The notes: a model not told the origin generated them from the letters alone. A stretch of DNA of 64,000 nucleotides from Candidatus Ruthturnera sp. Tsphm01 (GCA_030142985.1 CP125320.1:935639-999638), one strand, 5' to 3'. Numbered from the stretch's first letter, positions 17,209 through 27,899 are shown. A program made the numbers and translations.

Positions 17209-18497
17209 AGCAATGTAACGCCTTTGAAGTTTAGTAACTTAGATAGATAGTGCTTAGTAACAAAAATTTCAAGTACCCAAGCCCCAAAATCATCCACTTT
17301 TTCATGATAGATATACCCAATGTTATGAATATTACTACGAATGTATGCACTATTAACATCTAGGCGAATCTTTGCACGAGTCATCATACCACTCAACTGC
17401 TCGGCTAAAGCTTGATGAAGAAAGTCAATACCTTGTCCTGTTTGTGCTGAAAGCCAAACTCGATAAATATGCCCGTTTTCATCACGATCCATGCGTGGCA
17501 CAAAATTATCCAAACAATCAATTTTGTTCATCACTAATATACTTGGAATGTTATTTGCACCAATCTCAGAAATGATGTCTTTAACTTGAGCGATTTTCTC
17601 AATATTGTACTCATCAGCCGCATCAACAATATGCAATAAAACATTAGCACGCTTAGTTTCCTCTAATGTGGATTTAAAAGCATCAACAAGATCATGAGGT
17701 AAATCTTGAATAAAGCCTACAGTATCAACAATCACCGCCTCTCCAGACGCGGGTAGTATGACACGTCTAATGGTTGAATCAAGAGTTGCAAAAAGTTGAT
17801 CACTGGCAAATACTTGTGCATTGGTTAGAGTGTTAAACAAAGTTGATTTGCCTGCATTGGTATAGCCTGCTAAAGCAATCATGGGTAATTCATTTTTAGT
17901 GCGTGATTTTCTGCCCAAATCACGCTGTTTGTGCACCTTATCCAATCGCTTGGTGATATTTTTAATACGCACAGCGATTAGTCGCTTGTCAGTTTCTAGT
18001 TGAGTTTCACCAGGACCACGTAGCCCAATACCACCTTTTTGACGTTCAAGATGCGTCCAGCCACGAACTAAGCGTGTTGATAAATGCCTAAGTTGCGCCA
18101 ACTCTACTTGCAACTTGCCTTCAAAAGAACTGGCACGCAAGGCAAAAATATCTAAGATTAATCCCGTTTTATCCATTACTTGGCACTTTATAGATCTTTC
18201 TAAATTGCGTTCTTGCGAGGGTGATAATTCAGGGGAAAAAATCACCAAATTCAGCGCTAAATCCTCTACCATTATTGCGATTTCTTCAACCTTACCTGTG
18301 CCAATAAAAAACCGAGCCAAAGCTGAATTGCGATTTACTTTAATGGTTTTAACAACATCCAGACCTGATGACTCAGCCAGCTCTTTAAATTCAGCTTGAG
18401 CATTGTATGATTGTCTATTACTTGGCAATTCAACATACACCAAAAGCGTTCTTTCACCTTTGCCGACAGCGTCTTTTTGTTGTTCAAATAATGCCAA
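17172..18497 (-). CDS. hflX: Ribosome-associated GTPase HflX
   Basis: 441 residues. The N-terminal HflX domain carries the glycine-rich linker GWTHLERQKGGIGLRGPGET; the G domain has G1 GYTNAGKSTLFN near 205, G3 DTVGFIQDLP and G4 MNKID. HflX splits stalled or heat-damaged 70S ribosomes. In E. coli it sits in the hfq-hflX-hflKC cluster; here it lies between clpX (14 bp upstream) and lon (37-bp overlap). This is a distinct arrangement that links ribosome rescue with proteolysis. Confidence 0.96.
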   Translation of the reverse strand: MALFEQQKDAVGKGERTLLVYVELPSNRQSYNAQAEFKELAESSGLDVVKTIKVNRNSALARFFIGTGKVEEIAIMVEDLALNLVIFSPELSPSQERNLERSIKCQVMDKTGLILDIFALRASSFEGKLQVELAQLRHLSTRLVRGWTHLERQKGGIGLRGPGETQLETDKRLIAVRIKNITKRLDKVHKQRDLGRKSRTKNELPMIALAGYTNAGKSTLFNTLTNAQVFASDQLFATLDSTIRRVILPASGEAVIVDTVGFIQDLPHDLVDAFKSTLEETKRANVLLHIVDAADEYNIEKIAQVKDIISEIGANNIPSILVMNKIDCLDNFVPRMDRDENGHIYRVWLSAQTGQGIDFLHQALAEQLSGMMTRAKIRLDVNSAYIRSNIHNIGYIYHEKVDDFGAWVLEIFVTKHYLSKLLNFKGVTLLWEQSSPTNKLI

Positions 18498-18511
18498 TTA
18501 AAACCTTCGTA

Positions 18512-19780
18512 TTAGCCAACTTTTTTGGGCTTGTTGGAGGAGTGTTTTTGGGATTGATAAACAATTAGTGGTGCTTTTTTATTTTCCACCACTGCTTTGT
18601 CAATAACCACCTCTATCACATCTTTTAGAGATGGTAATTCAAACATCGTATCTAATAACAAATATTCTAAAATAGAACGCAAACCCCTAGCACCTGTCTT
18701 GCGTTTAATGGCCAATTTTGCAATTGCCAGTAAGGATGGCTTTCTAAAAATAAGTTTAACACCCTCCATGAAAAATATTTCTTGAAACTGTTTAATGACT
18801 GAATTTTTAGGCTCTGTCAAAATTTGCACCAAGGCATCTTCATCCAACTCAACCAATGCTGTTTGTACTGGCAAACGCCCCACAAGCTCTGGAATTAAGC
18901 CGAATTTAATTAAATCTTCTGGTTGAATTAGTGCAAATAAATCACTCAATGTTTTTTCTTCTTTTTGGTTTTTTACATCTGTAGAAAAACCAATGCCTGT
19001 TACTTTTTCAACACGTCTGTTAATAATTTTATCCAAACCATCAAAAGCCCCGCCACAAATAAATAAAATCTTTGAAGTGTCCACATCAATGGTTTCTTGA
19101 TTAGGATGCTTGCGCCCGCCTTGCGGTGGCACACTTGCCACAGTGCCTTCAATCAATTTAAGCATGGCTTGCTGTACACCTTCACCTGAGACATCACGAG
19201 TAATAGAAGGTGAATCAGAACGGCGAGAAATTTTATCAATTTCATCAATAAAAATAATGCCACGTTGAGCGCGCTTTGGATTAAAATCACATTTTGATAA
19301 TAAATTTTTAATCACATTTTCAACGTCATCGCCCACATAGCCTGCCTCAGTTAATGTTGTTGCGTCAGCTACTGTGAAAGGAACATCTAAGATGCGTGCC
19401 AATGTTTGTGCTAATAATGTTTTGCCTGATCCTGTAGGACCAATCATTAAAATATTAGACTTATCAAGCTCTACTTTGTTAGATACATAGTCACTTTGGA
19501 GACGTTTGTAATGATTGTAAACTGCAACAGATAGTACTTTTTTGGCATGGTCTTGACCAATTACATAATCATTTAGAAAGTTGTTTAATTGTTTGGGTGT
19601 GTAATTCCAATTCTTAAATTCATTAATTTCTTTTTGTGATGCCTGCTTTTTAATTAAATCATGGCACGATTCAATGCATTCATTGCAAATATAAACACCA
19701 GGACCTTTAATTAAACGATCAACTTTAGATTTATCTTTACCGCAAAATGAACAAGACAGTTCTTGATTATCGTCTTTCAT
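18512..19780 (-). CDS. clpX: ClpXP unfoldase subunit ClpX
   Basis: 422 residues. The N-terminal zinc-binding domain has CSFC and CNEC (about residues 10-35). A single AAA+ module has Walker [13 protein letters not shown] near 117, Walker [11 protein letters not shown], and the sensor-2 block [12 protein letters not shown]. The pore-loop YVG is in AGYVGDDVE, and the ClpP-contact loop carries the IGF motif (TGIGFST). It recognises and unfolds tagged substrates for ClpP. It lies 4 bp after clpP in the same direction. Confidence 0.97.
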   Translation of the reverse strand: MKDDNQELSCSFCGKDKSKVDRLIKGPGVYICNECIESCHDLIKKQASQKEINEFKNWNYTPKQLNNFLNDYVIGQDHAKKVLSVAVYNHYKRLQSDYVSNKVELDKSNILMIGPTGSGKTLLAQTLARILDVPFTVADATTLTEAGYVGDDVENVIKNLLSKCDFNPKRAQRGIIFIDEIDKISRRSDSPSITRDVSGEGVQQAMLKLIEGTVASVPPQGGRKHPNQETIDVDTSKILFICGGAFDGLDKIINRRVEKVTGIGFSTDVKNQKEEKTLSDLFALIQPEDLIKFGLIPELVGRLPVQTALVELDEDALVQILTEPKNSVIKQFQEIFFMEGVKLIFRKPSLLAIAKLAIKRKTGARGLRSILEYLLLDTMFELPSLKDVIEVVIDKAVVENKKAPLIVYQSQKHSSNKPKKVG

Positions 19781-19784
19781 AAAT

Positions 19785-20381
19785 TTAACGCTTTACCAAT
19801 ACTTTGTCAATTAAGCCGTATTTAGCAGCTTCATCCGCTGACATAAAATTATCTCTATCAGTATCCTTTTGGATGGTTTTAATCGTTTGACCCGTATGAA
19901 ATTTTAAAATTTGATCAAGTCTTTCTCTCACTTTTAAAATTTCTTGCGCATGAATATCAATATCACTAGCCTGACCAGAAAATCCGCCCAAAGGCTGATG
20001 AATCATACACCTACCATTAGGCAGTGCAAAGCGCTTGCCTTTAGTCCCTGCTGTTAATAACAAGGCACCCATACTTGCCGCCTGACCAATGCACAAAGTA
20101 GAAACATTAGGCTTGATAAATTGCATGGTGTCATAAACCGCCAAACCAGCGGAAACTGACCCGCCAGGAGAGTTAATATATAAATGAATATCTTTATCAG
20201 GATTTTCAGACTCTAAAAAAAGCAATTGTGCCACAACCACATTTGCCATATAGTCTTCAACTGGACCCACCAAAAAAATAATACGCTCTTTTAAAAGACG
20301 CGAATAAATATCATAAGCCCTTTCACCTCTGGCAGATTGCTCCACCACCATTGGGATTTGATTTAAATTTTCAATATCCAT
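19785..20381 (-). CDS. clpP: ATP-dependent Clp protease proteolytic subunit
   Basis: 198 residues. The serine protease triad is visible: Ser in [11 protein letters not shown] near 100, His in MIHQPLGG near 125, Asp in [11 protein letters not shown] near 175. The N-terminus [20 protein letters not shown] matches the processed region of ClpP. It forms a tetradecameric chamber with ClpX and also ClpA, both encoded in this window. Its start overlaps the tig end by 11 bp. Confidence 0.97.
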   Translation of the reverse strand: MDIENLNQIPMVVEQSARGERAYDIYSRLLKERIIFLVGPVEDYMANVVVAQLLFLESENPDKDIHLYINSPGGSVSAGLAVYDTMQFIKPNVSTLCIGQAASMGALLLTAGTKGKRFALPNGRCMIHQPLGGFSGQASDIDIHAQEILKVRERLDQILKFHTGQTIKTIQKDTDRDNFMSADEAAKYGLIDKVLVKR

Positions 20382-21690
20382 TTAGTTGTTGTGTAATTTC
20401 TTGAAATTTTTTCTGCTTGAAAGTTACTTTGGCTTTATCCAAAATTAAATCTTGTACCATTTTTTCAACTACTAATAACTCAATACTTGATTTTCTTGTT
20501 GGGTCTTGATTATAAAAATCAATCATTTTCTGGGCGTCCTTGCCATACGTTTGAGACATCTCTTGTAGTTTTTCATCAATTTGATCCATGCTGGCACTTA
20601 ATTTACTATCAACAGAGATTTGATTAATTAATAAACCCAATTTAACACGGCGTTGTGCTTCCTCATTAAAGGTAGAAACAGGAATTTTTCCTTGTGCTTG
20701 TACTGGTAATCCTTGCTGTTGCATGTGTTCTTGCGTCTCTTTAAGTAAGTTTTTCGCCTCATTATCAATGCTGGATTGTGGTACGTCAAATTGATTGGCT
20801 TCAGAAAGTGCATCAAAAATAGCATTTTTATTTAAATGACCAATACGCTCGTCAATTTCAACTTTCATTTGCACTTTCATACTAACTTTTAAAGCGTCCA
20901 TGTCTTTTTCGCCAAACTTCTTAGCAAATTCCTCGTCTAATTTTGGCTCTTGAGGCGCACCTACTTCATTAATATTTATCTCAAAAATAACGGCTTTGCC
21001 TGCTATTTTGTTCATATGATAATCTTTAGGGAATGTCAAATCTAATACCAGCTTGCTGTTAGGAATTTCATCGATTAAACCCTCTTCAAAGCCTTTAATC
21101 ATTGAACCTTTGCCAAGCACTATTTTGAAATTCTTAGCTTCACCGCCATCAAAAACCTCTCCATCAATCAAACCTTTAAAGTCTATCAATAATCTATCAC
21201 CTGTTTTAGATTTACGTTTAACGGCTTTGTATTCAGTCAATTGCTCTTTTAATCCATCTAGTGTTCTTTGCTCGTCAGCTTTGGTAATCTCTACTTTGGT
21301 TTGTCCAATAGCAAGTTTTGAAAAATCAGCCACTTTAATTTCAGGAAATACCTCAAATTCCACTGTATAAGAAAAATTCTTTTCATCTTCTGAATTAATT
21401 TTGCTAATAACTGGTTGCGCAACGGGGGCTACTTTGACTTGTGCCAATGCATCAGTCAAAGTCTCGTTCACAATCTCATTAATGGCATCTGAATTGGCAT
21501 TATTACCAAAACGCTTACGCACGACAGAAACGGGAACTTTACCCTTTCTAAAGCCATCAATATTCACTTGTGATGCCATTTTTTGTAAAATTTTATCTGT
21601 TTTTTGGTTAAAAGTATCAATAGGCAGATCTACTGTTAATGATTTAGTCAAGCCTTTTAATGTTTCTAGTGAAGTTTTCATTGCGTTCAA
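20371..21690 (-). CDS. tig: Trigger factor
   Basis: 439 residues. The N-terminal ribosome-binding signature GFRKGKVP lies near residue 42, followed by an FKBP-type peptidyl-prolyl isomerase domain ([20 protein letters not shown] to [13 protein letters not shown], about 160-245) and a helical C-terminal chaperone part. It binds nascent chains at the ribosome exit. First gene of the tig-clpP-clpX-hflX-lon series. The start ATG at 21,690 could be replaced by the Met three codons later ([10 protein letters not shown]). Confidence 0.96.
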   Translation of the reverse strand: MNAMKTSLETLKGLTKSLTVDLPIDTFNQKTDKILQKMASQVNIDGFRKGKVPVSVVRKRFGNNANSDAINEIVNETLTDALAQVKVAPVAQPVISKINSEDEKNFSYTVEFEVFPEIKVADFSKLAIGQTKVEITKADEQRTLDGLKEQLTEYKAVKRKSKTGDRLLIDFKGLIDGEVFDGGEAKNFKIVLGKGSMIKGFEEGLIDEIPNSKLVLDLTFPKDYHMNKIAGKAVIFEININEVGAPQEPKLDEEFAKKFGEKDMDALKVSMKVQMKVEIDERIGHLNKNAIFDALSEANQFDVPQSSIDNEAKNLLKETQEHMQQQGLPVQAQGKIPVSTFNEEAQRRVKLGLLINQISVDSKLSASMDQIDEKLQEMSQTYGKDAQKMIDFYNQDPTRKSSIELLVVEKMVQDLILDKAKVTFKQKKFQEITQQLNGY

Positions 21691-21742
21691 ATCCGTTTTT
21701 ATACTTGAAAAAAGAACTAATTATACCTAAAACACAGGTAAT

Positions 21743-21769
21743 AAAAAAGGCAGTATAACTGCCCTTTTT
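21743..21769 (-). terminator. Rho-independent terminator downstream of the dihaem cytochrome
   Basis: GGCAGT-ATA-ACTGCC forms a stem with A and T runs on its two sides (AAAAAA before, CTTTTT after), so it can work in both directions. It separates the cytochrome gene end (21,808) from the tig start. Confidence 0.85.
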
Positions 21770-21807
21770 ATTAATTAAAACTATTCAGCCTTGGCTCATC
21801 TTTTAAT

Positions 21808-22449
21808 TTAATGCAACCCAGCAATATATTGAGAAACCGCTTCAATTTCCTTATTGCTTAAATGTTTGGTGATATTTCTCATCATACCTTCATAATCATT
21901 ATTGCGTTCAGGTGCGCTAGCATCCGTTTGTGTATTATGCGCATCTTGGCGAAAAGCGATGAGTTGTTTGGTTGTATAAGTCGCATGCTGGGAGGCTAAA
22001 GCTGGAAACTTAGCAGAAGGAATGCCAGCCCCTGTAGGACCATGACAGGCAATACAAGCTGTTACGCCCTTGTCCTTATTACCACCTCTATAAAGCTGTT
22101 CACCCAGAGTAATATTGGCACTTTTACTGGCAACACCCTGGATTATGGTTTGCTTAGAAAAATAAACGGCTAAATTTTCCATATCATCCTTAGCTAATGG
22201 TTCAACAGTGCCTTTCATAATCGCATCTTGACGGGTATTTGATTTAAAATCTTGTAACTGTTTTAGTAAATAACCTTCACCCTGACCAGCTAATTTAGGG
22301 AATGTAGCCACCACTGAATTGCCCTGAGCGCCATGACAAGCAACACAAGCTTCTGCAGCAACCTTACCTTTAGCAACATCACCAGATGCAGAAACATTGA
22401 TTGAAGCAAAAGCGATTGAAATAATAAAAATTGCGTTTAATTTATTCAT
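21808..22449 (-). CDS. Dihaem cytochrome c (cytochrome c4-like)
   Basis: 213 residues. Signal peptide (residues about 1-22, ending ASINVSASG) for export to the periplasm. Two class I haem motifs, CVACHG near 35 and CIACHG near 130, lie about 95 residues apart, each with a later Met that can be the sixth ligand (EGMMRNITKHL for the second). The layout matches cytochrome c4 proteins that pass electrons from the bc1 complex or thiosulfate oxidation to terminal oxidase. Single gene with its own terminator. Confidence 0.92.
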   Translation of the reverse strand: MNKLNAIFIISIAFASINVSASGDVAKGKVAAEACVACHGAQGNSVVATFPKLAGQGEGYLLKQLQDFKSNTRQDAIMKGTVEPLAKDDMENLAVYFSKQTIIQGVASKSANITLGEQLYRGGNKDKGVTACIACHGPTGAGIPSAKFPALASQHATYTTKQLIAFRQDAHNTQTDASAPERNNDYEGMMRNITKHLSNKEIEAVSQYIAGLH

Positions 22450-22533
22450 AAGATATGCGTTTTTATGAAAAACAATAAGCCAATATTATACATTAACCTT
22501 AGTTTATTACAATAGTTAAACAAAGGGTGGTTT

Positions 22534-22655
22534 TTATTGTTTGGATAAATAATCAGCAATTTCCTGCTTATGACCAACAACCATTGATGCTATTGCATTC
22601 ATAGTTGGGTCTTTACGCACGCCAGATTGAAAATATTTTAATTGCTTAACAAGCT
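22534..22655 (-). pseudogene. 3' fragment of a duplicated cytochrome c gene
   Basis: The minus strand reads KQLKYFQSGVRKDPTMNAIA and continues to EIADYLSKQ-stop, closely paralleling the C-terminal half of the intact cytochrome at 22,880-23,170. No haem motif remains. It is the remnant of a tandem paralogue. Confidence 0.75.
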
Positions 22656-22812
22656 ACGTAGATAGCACTAAGTACTACTTTAGATGCGTAAGCCTCTGGC
22701 AAGGTTGTGTATGGTTCATTGTGATGTTCTTCTTGTCATGGTATTGATGGGCAAACCCCTCCGTGCCTACTTACCCCGATTTGACTGGTAAAGATGCATG
22801 GTGAATACGTAG
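22656..22812 (+). pseudogene. Plus-strand cytochrome c haem-motif remnant
   Basis: Codons 22,725-22,739 spell CSSCH, followed by GIDGQTP and, after frameshifts, DLTGKDAW, which is the usual pattern after a class I haem site. A stop precedes the motif immediately, so nothing is expressed. It lies on the opposite strand from the neighbouring cytochromes, so it derives from a third cytochrome gene or an inverted piece. Confidence 0.5.
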
Positions 22813-22834
22813 TGTATTTTTTTATTGTGTCGTT

Positions 22835-22864
22835 AAAAACCCCTAATCAATTAGGGGTTTTTTA
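22835..22864 (-). terminator. Rho-independent terminator after the monohaem cytochrome
   Basis: AACCCCTAAT-CA-ATTAGGGGTT stem with A run before and T run after, 16 bp downstream of the stop of the cytochrome at 22,880. Confidence 0.9.
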
Positions 22865-22879
22865 GTTCAAAAACAAGGG

Positions 22880-23170
22880 TTATTTTTGTGCTGCCAAGAA
22901 ATCAGCAATTGATTGTTCTTTACCAATAATCATTGCTGCCATTGCATTCATAGTTGGATCTTTACGTGCGCCTGTTCGAAAATCTTTTAATTGCTTAGCG
23001 GTATAAGCTGCATTTTGTCCAGCAAGGTTAGGATAAGTTGGAATGGTTGATATACCTGTGGCACCATGACAACCAACACAACCACCATTAGCATAATCTG
23101 CTGCACCATCTGCTTGAGCAAAACCCATTGTAAATGTAGCAACAGTTGCTACTAATAAAATTCTCTTCAT
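22880..23170 (-). CDS. Monohaem class I cytochrome c (c553-like)
   Basis: 96 residues, with a signal peptide (MKRILLVATVATFTMGFAQA, cleavage near 20) and one haem motif CVGCHG near residue 31. PTYPNLAGQNAAYTAKQLKD is typical of the small periplasmic cytochromes c553/c5 family, and Met in DPTMNAMAAM is a candidate sixth ligand. Likely soluble electron carrier. Transcribed alone and divergent from engB, with a strong terminator. Confidence 0.93.
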   Translation of the reverse strand: MKRILLVATVATFTMGFAQADGAADYANGGCVGCHGATGISTIPTYPNLAGQNAAYTAKQLKDFRTGARKDPTMNAMAAMIIGKEQSIADFLAAQK

Positions 23171-23251
23171 TAACCCCCCTCCTTATCATTAAAATTAATG
23201 GTTATAAATATAAATAACCATAAGAATTTTAATTATACACCATTTTTAATA

Positions 23252-23851
23252 ATGCGCAAATACTACCACCAAGCCAAATTCCTACTCTCTTGCCCTTCTT
23301 TAAAAGGCTGCCCACCAGACGAAGGCTATGAAGTTATTTTTGCTGGCAGGTCAAATGCAGGCAAATCAAGCGCCATTAATACACTCACGCTACAGAACAA
23401 GCTTGCAAAAGTATCACGCACGCCTGGCAGGACTCAACACTTGGTTTTCTTTGAACTTGACAAAGACCGTCGCTTGGTTGATTTGCCTGGCTATGGCTAC
23501 GCCAAAGTACCAGAACGTGTCAAAGCTAAATGGCATAAAGACATGAATGAGTACTTTAACAAGCGTAATTGTCTTCGCGGTGCAGTACTGGTTATGGATG
23601 TTCGCCATCCACTCAAACCTTTTGACCAAATGATGCTTGACTGGTGCCATAGTATCAATTTACCCACACAAATCATACTCACCAAATCCGACAAACTCAA
23701 AAAAGGCGCCGCCAGCAACACCTACCTTAAAGTCCTTAATCAAATTAAAAAATATCCTTATGTTGATGTGCAGTTATTCTCTAGTCTAAAAAAACAAGGC
23801 TTAGAAACATTGTGGACTCGATTAGACACCTTTTTTGGCTATGTTGATTAA
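23252..23851 (+). CDS. engB: Ribosome-biogenesis GTPase EngB (YihA/YsxC)
   Basis: 199 residues from the ATG at 23,252, the start that gives the family length; an ATG 54 bp upstream is in frame but would add an unlikely N-terminus. G1 [17 protein letters not shown]2 TPGRTQ, G3 [12 protein letters not shown]4 LTKSDK and G5 FSSLKKQG are all present. It assists 50S subunit assembly. Its end overlaps the start of the repair nuclease by 11 bp. Confidence 0.96.
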   Translation: MRKYYHQAKFLLSCPSLKGCPPDEGYEVIFAGRSNAGKSSAINTLTLQNKLAKVSRTPGRTQHLVFFELDKDRRLVDLPGYGYAKVPERVKAKWHKDMNEYFNKRNCLRGAVLVMDVRHPLKPFDQMMLDWCHSINLPTQIILTKSDKLKKGAASNTYLKVLNQIKKYPYVDVQLFSSLKKQGLETLWTRLDTFFGYVD

Positions 23852-26315
23852 TGCCAAGCTAACCGAGCTTAACACTAAAGACACTATTGTTTTGGCCAAT
23901 AATCGACAAGTGCTGGCTTTTAAAAAAACCTTCGCCATTCAACATGGTAATACACAATTGCCAATAGCCTTATCTTGGGGGCAATATTTACGCCACACTT
24001 GGCACCAAATTAACTCTGATTCAAGCTTGCGCTTTATTGACCAGATTGAGTCAAGGCACCTTATCAAACAATCCATGCAAAAATTAGGACAAAACACAGA
24101 CCAATGTCTGCTAGATGAAGTGGTTAAAAACAATACTTATTGCGCCAATCATTTAATTAATTTATCCGAGTTAACTCACTCAAAGATACACTCATCAGAA
24201 TTATTTAGCACTTGGATTAACGCTTATAAAAACACCAAATCAACCCTAGGTTTGATTGATTTACACGACCTACCAAGTTTAATTATTAAAGACAATATGG
24301 TAATTATCAAACCTTATATATACGGCTTTAAAACCCTAACTCCTCAACAGCAACTTTTGTTCGATACAATCGGATATCAACAAATTAATGCTATCAATAC
24401 TCACAATATATCAACCCTCACTTTTGATACCACCACTAGTGAAATTTTCAAAGCTGCTAAATGGGCAAAAGCACACTTTGATACCAGTCCTGATAAATCA
24501 GTCGTCATCGTTAGCCCACAACTTAATGATATACAACACCAGTTAAGTTCTATTTTTGATCAAGTGTTTGATAACTTACTCACTGAAATTGGACAAAAAT
24601 CCTACAATATATCCTTAGGGATGCGTTTAAATCAATACCCACTTATTCAAGATTTATTATCAATTTTGACACTGTCCACCCAATTACAACGCAACAAAAT
24701 CCAAAGCGCATTATTCAACCAAGTTGCCACTTGCGTTTATGTCTCTGGCTATCAACAGGAAAGATCGGCCAGAAGTTTGTTAATGAATCAAGTTTTATCT
24801 TTATCAGCTGATGAATTTAGTTTAGATAAAATTGACAAGGCTTTGTTAAAATGCCCAATACTAGAAGCCATTATCAACAATATTAAGCATGAAAAACCAA
24901 ACAATAACACGCTTGAATTCCATCTTTTAAGCTTTAATAGCACACTTAAAACTTGGGGTTTTGCCACTGACAGAAACCTAAGTAGCTCTGAATATCAACT
25001 ATTTAACAAATACCTACAAACCAGTTTGGAGCTTAATCGACTCTCTCTTTACTTTGGTAAAGTTAGCGCTCAATCTGCCATCGCGCAATTAAACAATTTA
25101 ACCACACAAGTTATTTTTCAAGCACAAGCAAGCAAAACCAACATCCAAATTCTAGGCGCTTTAGAAGCACAAGGCCTATATTTTGACGAGGCTTGGGTGC
25201 TGGGCATGACCAACCAATTCCTACCTGCACGACTTAACTCAACTCGTTTTATTGCACACGATATCAGTGCAATACACCAAATCCCACACACAAATTACGA
25301 ACTGATTGCAACTGACGCTAAAAACACACTGAAAAGTTTAAGCTCACTTGCCGACAAGGTTGTTTTCTCCTATGCATTAATATACCTTGAAAGTGAGCAA
25401 TTACCCTCACCACTGGTAGAGTTCAACCCAGTCATTAATACAAATCATATTCAAAAAATACCCCCCATTGCATTAGAGTCTATTCTTGATATCTACACAA
25501 GTCATTTAGAAAAACCCCAAGTCAAATCAGGTGTTCGCATTTTAAAAGACCAAATGGTTTGCGCTTTTAAAGGCTTTGCACATCGACTCAATACCCCAAG
25601 TTTCGATGTGCCACACATTGGTATGAACCGATTAGAGCAAGGTAGTATTATCCACAACGTTTTGCAATATATTTATCAAGAAATTACCTCAAAAGAACAA
25701 CTTTTAGCCCTTGGCACTAAAGAGCTTGACAGTCTTATTCTTAATAAAATAAACACTGCTCTCAAACACTATCCAAATTCTGGTTTTAAAAAAATAGAAA
25801 AACTCAGGCTCTCTCGCCTTATTTACACTTTCATTGAAGTCGACAAACTCAGAGAAGATTTTTGTGTACTAGCAACTGAGCAAAACATCACTGCTAATAT
25901 TGCCAATTTAGAATTTGAAACCCGACTAGATAGACTCGACCAAATGAGCAATGGCGACAAAATCATCTTCGATTACAAAACAGGCACCACCTCAATCGCT
26001 AGTTGGTGCGGCAGCGCCATCAGTGAGCCACAACTCCCCATTTACGCCCTCACCAACAACGTTCAAGGTGCTGCTTTCATTGAACTAGCCTCAAACAAAA
26101 TCAACTTCAAAGGACTCTCAAAAGACTCGGACTCTCTACCTAAACAATCCAAATACAAAGGCAAATGCCAAGATTGGAACGAACAACTTAAAATCTGGCA
26201 ACAAACCCTAAGCACCGCCAGTCTTAATTTTCAACATGGTATTGCCACTGTCCTGCCCAACAAAGATGCCTGTGATTATTGTGAGTTTAACTTACTTTGT
26301 CGTGTTGAAAAATAA
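23841..26315 (+). CDS. RecB/AddB-like DNA repair protein with PD-(D/E)XK nuclease
   Basis: About 824 residues from ATG 23,841 (an in-frame TTG lies at 23,835). The N-terminal two thirds resemble a degenerate UvrD-type helicase fold without a clear Walker A. The C-terminus is a RecB-like nuclease: [25 protein letters not shown] with the metal-binding Asp, and IFDYKTGT with the DxK motif. Cysteines in [12 protein letters not shown] and [10 protein letters not shown] form the AddB-type iron-sulfur cluster pattern. It is the kind of protein annotated as probable DNA repair protein in gammaproteobacteria. Coupled to engB by an 11-bp overlap. Confidence 0.85.
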   Translation: MLINAKLTELNTKDTIVLANNRQVLAFKKTFAIQHGNTQLPIALSWGQYLRHTWHQINSDSSLRFIDQIESRHLIKQSMQKLGQNTDQCLLDEVVKNNTYCANHLINLSELTHSKIHSSELFSTWINAYKNTKSTLGLIDLHDLPSLIIKDNMVIIKPYIYGFKTLTPQQQLLFDTIGYQQINAINTHNISTLTFDTTTSEIFKAAKWAKAHFDTSPDKSVVIVSPQLNDIQHQLSSIFDQVFDNLLTEIGQKSYNISLGMRLNQYPLIQDLLSILTLSTQLQRNKIQSALFNQVATCVYVSGYQQERSARSLLMNQVLSLSADEFSLDKIDKALLKCPILEAIINNIKHEKPNNNTLEFHLLSFNSTLKTWGFATDRNLSSSEYQLFNKYLQTSLELNRLSLYFGKVSAQSAIAQLNNLTTQVIFQAQASKTNIQILGALEAQGLYFDEAWVLGMTNQFLPARLNSTRFIAHDISAIHQIPHTNYELIATDAKNTLKSLSSLADKVVFSYALIYLESEQLPSPLVEFNPVINTNHIQKIPPIALESILDIYTSHLEKPQVKSGVRILKDQMVCAFKGFAHRLNTPSFDVPHIGMNRLEQGSIIHNVLQYIYQEITSKEQLLALGTKELDSLILNKINTALKHYPNSGFKKIEKLRLSRLIYTFIEVDKLREDFCVLATEQNITANIANLEFETRLDRLDQMSNGDKIIFDYKTGTTSIASWCGSAISEPQLPIYALTNNVQGAAFIELASNKINFKGLSKDSDSLPKQSKYKGKCQDWNEQLKIWQQTLSTASLNFQHGIATVLPNKDACDYCEFNLLCRVEK

Positions 26316-26406
26316 TCACTCAATCATACACCCACAAAATAACAAACTCCTATCCTATTGTAATCCTCCCATTTTTAACCACTGCTAAAAATAGAATTTC
26401 CGTTGT

Positions 26407-27204
26407 TTAAATAGCCTCAAGTAGCTTTCTTGGTGGAATACCACCAATCGAACTATGAGGTCGTTCGTTATTATATACCCACATCCATTGTGTTGCTAAC
26501 GATTGAGCGTGCTCAATCGAATCAAAAATATGCATATTCAACCATTCGTTTCTTGCTGTTCTGTTAAATCTTTCTATATAGGCATTTTGGGTTGGTTTGC
26601 CTGGTTGTATATACATAAGCTCAATATCCATTGCTTGTGCCCATTCTCTGAGTATATGAGATATATATTCTGGACCATTATCACATCTGATGGCTTTGGG
26701 TTTGCTACGCCATTGAATAAGTTGCTCTAATGATTGAATCACTCGTTGTGCTGGTAATGAGTGGTCTATTTCAATGCTTAGACACTCTCTGTTGTAATCA
26801 TCAATCACATTAAAGGTTCTAATTTTTCTACCTGTATTTAAAGAGTCTGACATAAAATCCATTGACCAAATTTGATTGATTGTCATTGGTACGCTTAAAG
26901 CTTGTGGCTTATCGCGTTTGATTCTTCTTCTAGGCTTAATCCTAAGATTGAGTTCTAGTTGCCTGTAAATACGATACACACGCTTGTGATTCCACCTAAA
27001 ACCTTTTATGTTACGTAAATACATAAAGCACAATCCAAATCCCCATTGCTTGTGTGTTGTGGTTAATCGCAATAACCAATCAGCAATTAGCTCATTCTCG
27101 GATGATAACTTTGGCTCGTACCGATAACATGTCTCGCTGATCTTAAAAGCCTGGCAAGCTAATCGTGCTGTTACTCTGTGTTTATTGATACTCTGCTTGA
27201 CCAT
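26407..27204 (-). CDS. IS3-family transposase OrfB
   Basis: 265 residues with an HTH_21-like N-terminal part (KHRVTARLACQAFKISETCY) and an integrase-type DDE core: IWSMDFMSDSL (first Asp), IRCDNGPEYIS (second Asp), QNAYIERFNRTARNEWL (Glu), then HSSIGGIPPRKLLE. The frame continues upstream past the ATG to the -1 slippery site shared with orfA, so the natural product is probably an OrfAB fusion. Confidence 0.94.
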   Translation of the reverse strand: MVKQSINKHRVTARLACQAFKISETCYRYEPKLSSENELIADWLLRLTTTHKQWGFGLCFMYLRNIKGFRWNHKRVYRIYRQLELNLRIKPRRRIKRDKPQALSVPMTINQIWSMDFMSDSLNTGRKIRTFNVIDDYNRECLSIEIDHSLPAQRVIQSLEQLIQWRSKPKAIRCDNGPEYISHILREWAQAMDIELMYIQPGKPTQNAYIERFNRTARNEWLNMHIFDSIEHAQSLATQWMWVYNNERPHSSIGGIPPRKLLEAI

Positions 27205-27224
27205 CTTCTTACGTAAAGATGGTC

Positions 27225-27492
27225 TTAAAACTTTTTTGTTAATGCCTCTTGTACAATCATTGCCTTTAAGCGCTCATCGGCGTACATCTTCTTAAGCCTT
27301 GTATTCTCTGCTTCAAGTTCTTTAAGTCTAGTTATCATTGATGCATCCATGCCGCCATATTTAGCACGCCATTTATAAAAAGTGGCACTGCTCCATACTG
27401 TGCTCTCTGCATAGTTCAGATACTGGCGTACCTGCTTGTGCTTGATTAAGAATTTGCATGATTTGTGAATCTGATTTACGTGTTGTTTTCAT
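27225..27492 (-). pseudogene. IS3-family OrfA with one-base insertion
   Basis: Starts MKTTRKSDSQIMQILNQAQA, then the HTH is interrupted after EHSM: removing one base near 27,400 restores SSATFYKWRAKYGGMDASMI and the leucine-zipper part LKELEAENTRLKKMYADERL. Without the correction translation stops after about 40 codons. The 3' end holds the A-AAA-AAG heptamer. Confidence 0.85.
27231..27237 (-). other. -1 ribosomal frameshift site of the IS3 element
   Basis: The minus strand has A-AAA-AAG in the orfA phase, followed after two codons by the orfA stop. Slipping back by one base enters the frame of orfB. This is the canonical heptamer and arrangement for IS3-family OrfAB production. Confidence 0.8.
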
Positions 27493-27563
27493 TTGAATCT
27501 CCTTATGTTTTGATTATAAGAAAATTCTACTTTTATTGGGTGTTAATTTTTGGGAGGATTACA

Positions 27564-27899
27564 CTATCTATTACAATATCTGAAGTTTAAACTGAGCTGT
27601 GTATAAATAATTTTATAAGACTGTCATGAATATCGAAAGATTTCCATGGAATAGTGAAATGGTGCAGGAGCCAGACTTGGAAAGTATGCATAAGTATTTG
27701 ATTTAACTACATTTTCAATTTTAAAAAAGTCCAATGTAGCACCATACCAAAACAGGGGTTAATTCTGCTTAAAAAGTAAGCAGAATCTGAAATAATTACC
27801 TTGTAATTTTAAACAAAAATTATATATCTATTTACAAAAAAGTTGGATTACATTCGTAATGTCAATTACAATTTAACAACACCTCTTATCTTGCAAGGT
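27564..27899. other. AT-rich spacer between the IS3 element and a MITE
   Basis: No credible gene. A 26-codon frame at about 27,626 (MNIERFPWNSEMVQEPDLES) is not recognised. A perfect hairpin ATTCTGCTTA-AAAAG-TAAGCAGAAT at 27,762-27,786 lacks a T-run, so it is not a clear terminator; related sequence occurs near the terminus of the IS3 remnant at 12,200. Confidence 0.4.

Larger units (their letters stand above)
26359..27563 (-). mobile_element. IS3-family (IS407-type) insertion sequence (1205 bp)
   Basis: Inverted ends TGTAATCCTCCCA at 26,359 and its complement ending at 27,563, with TTAAC further in on both sides. A 4-bp direct repeat CTAT flanks it (26,355-26,358 and 27,564-27,567), the target length typical of the IS407 subgroup. 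It carries orfA and orfB on the minus strand. orfA has a frameshift, so self-mobility is doubtful. Confidence 0.92.

Noticed and set aside
27762..27786. Hairpin as rho-independent terminator
   Set aside because: The stem is perfect but no T-run follows on either strand and no gene ends nearby apart from the IS.
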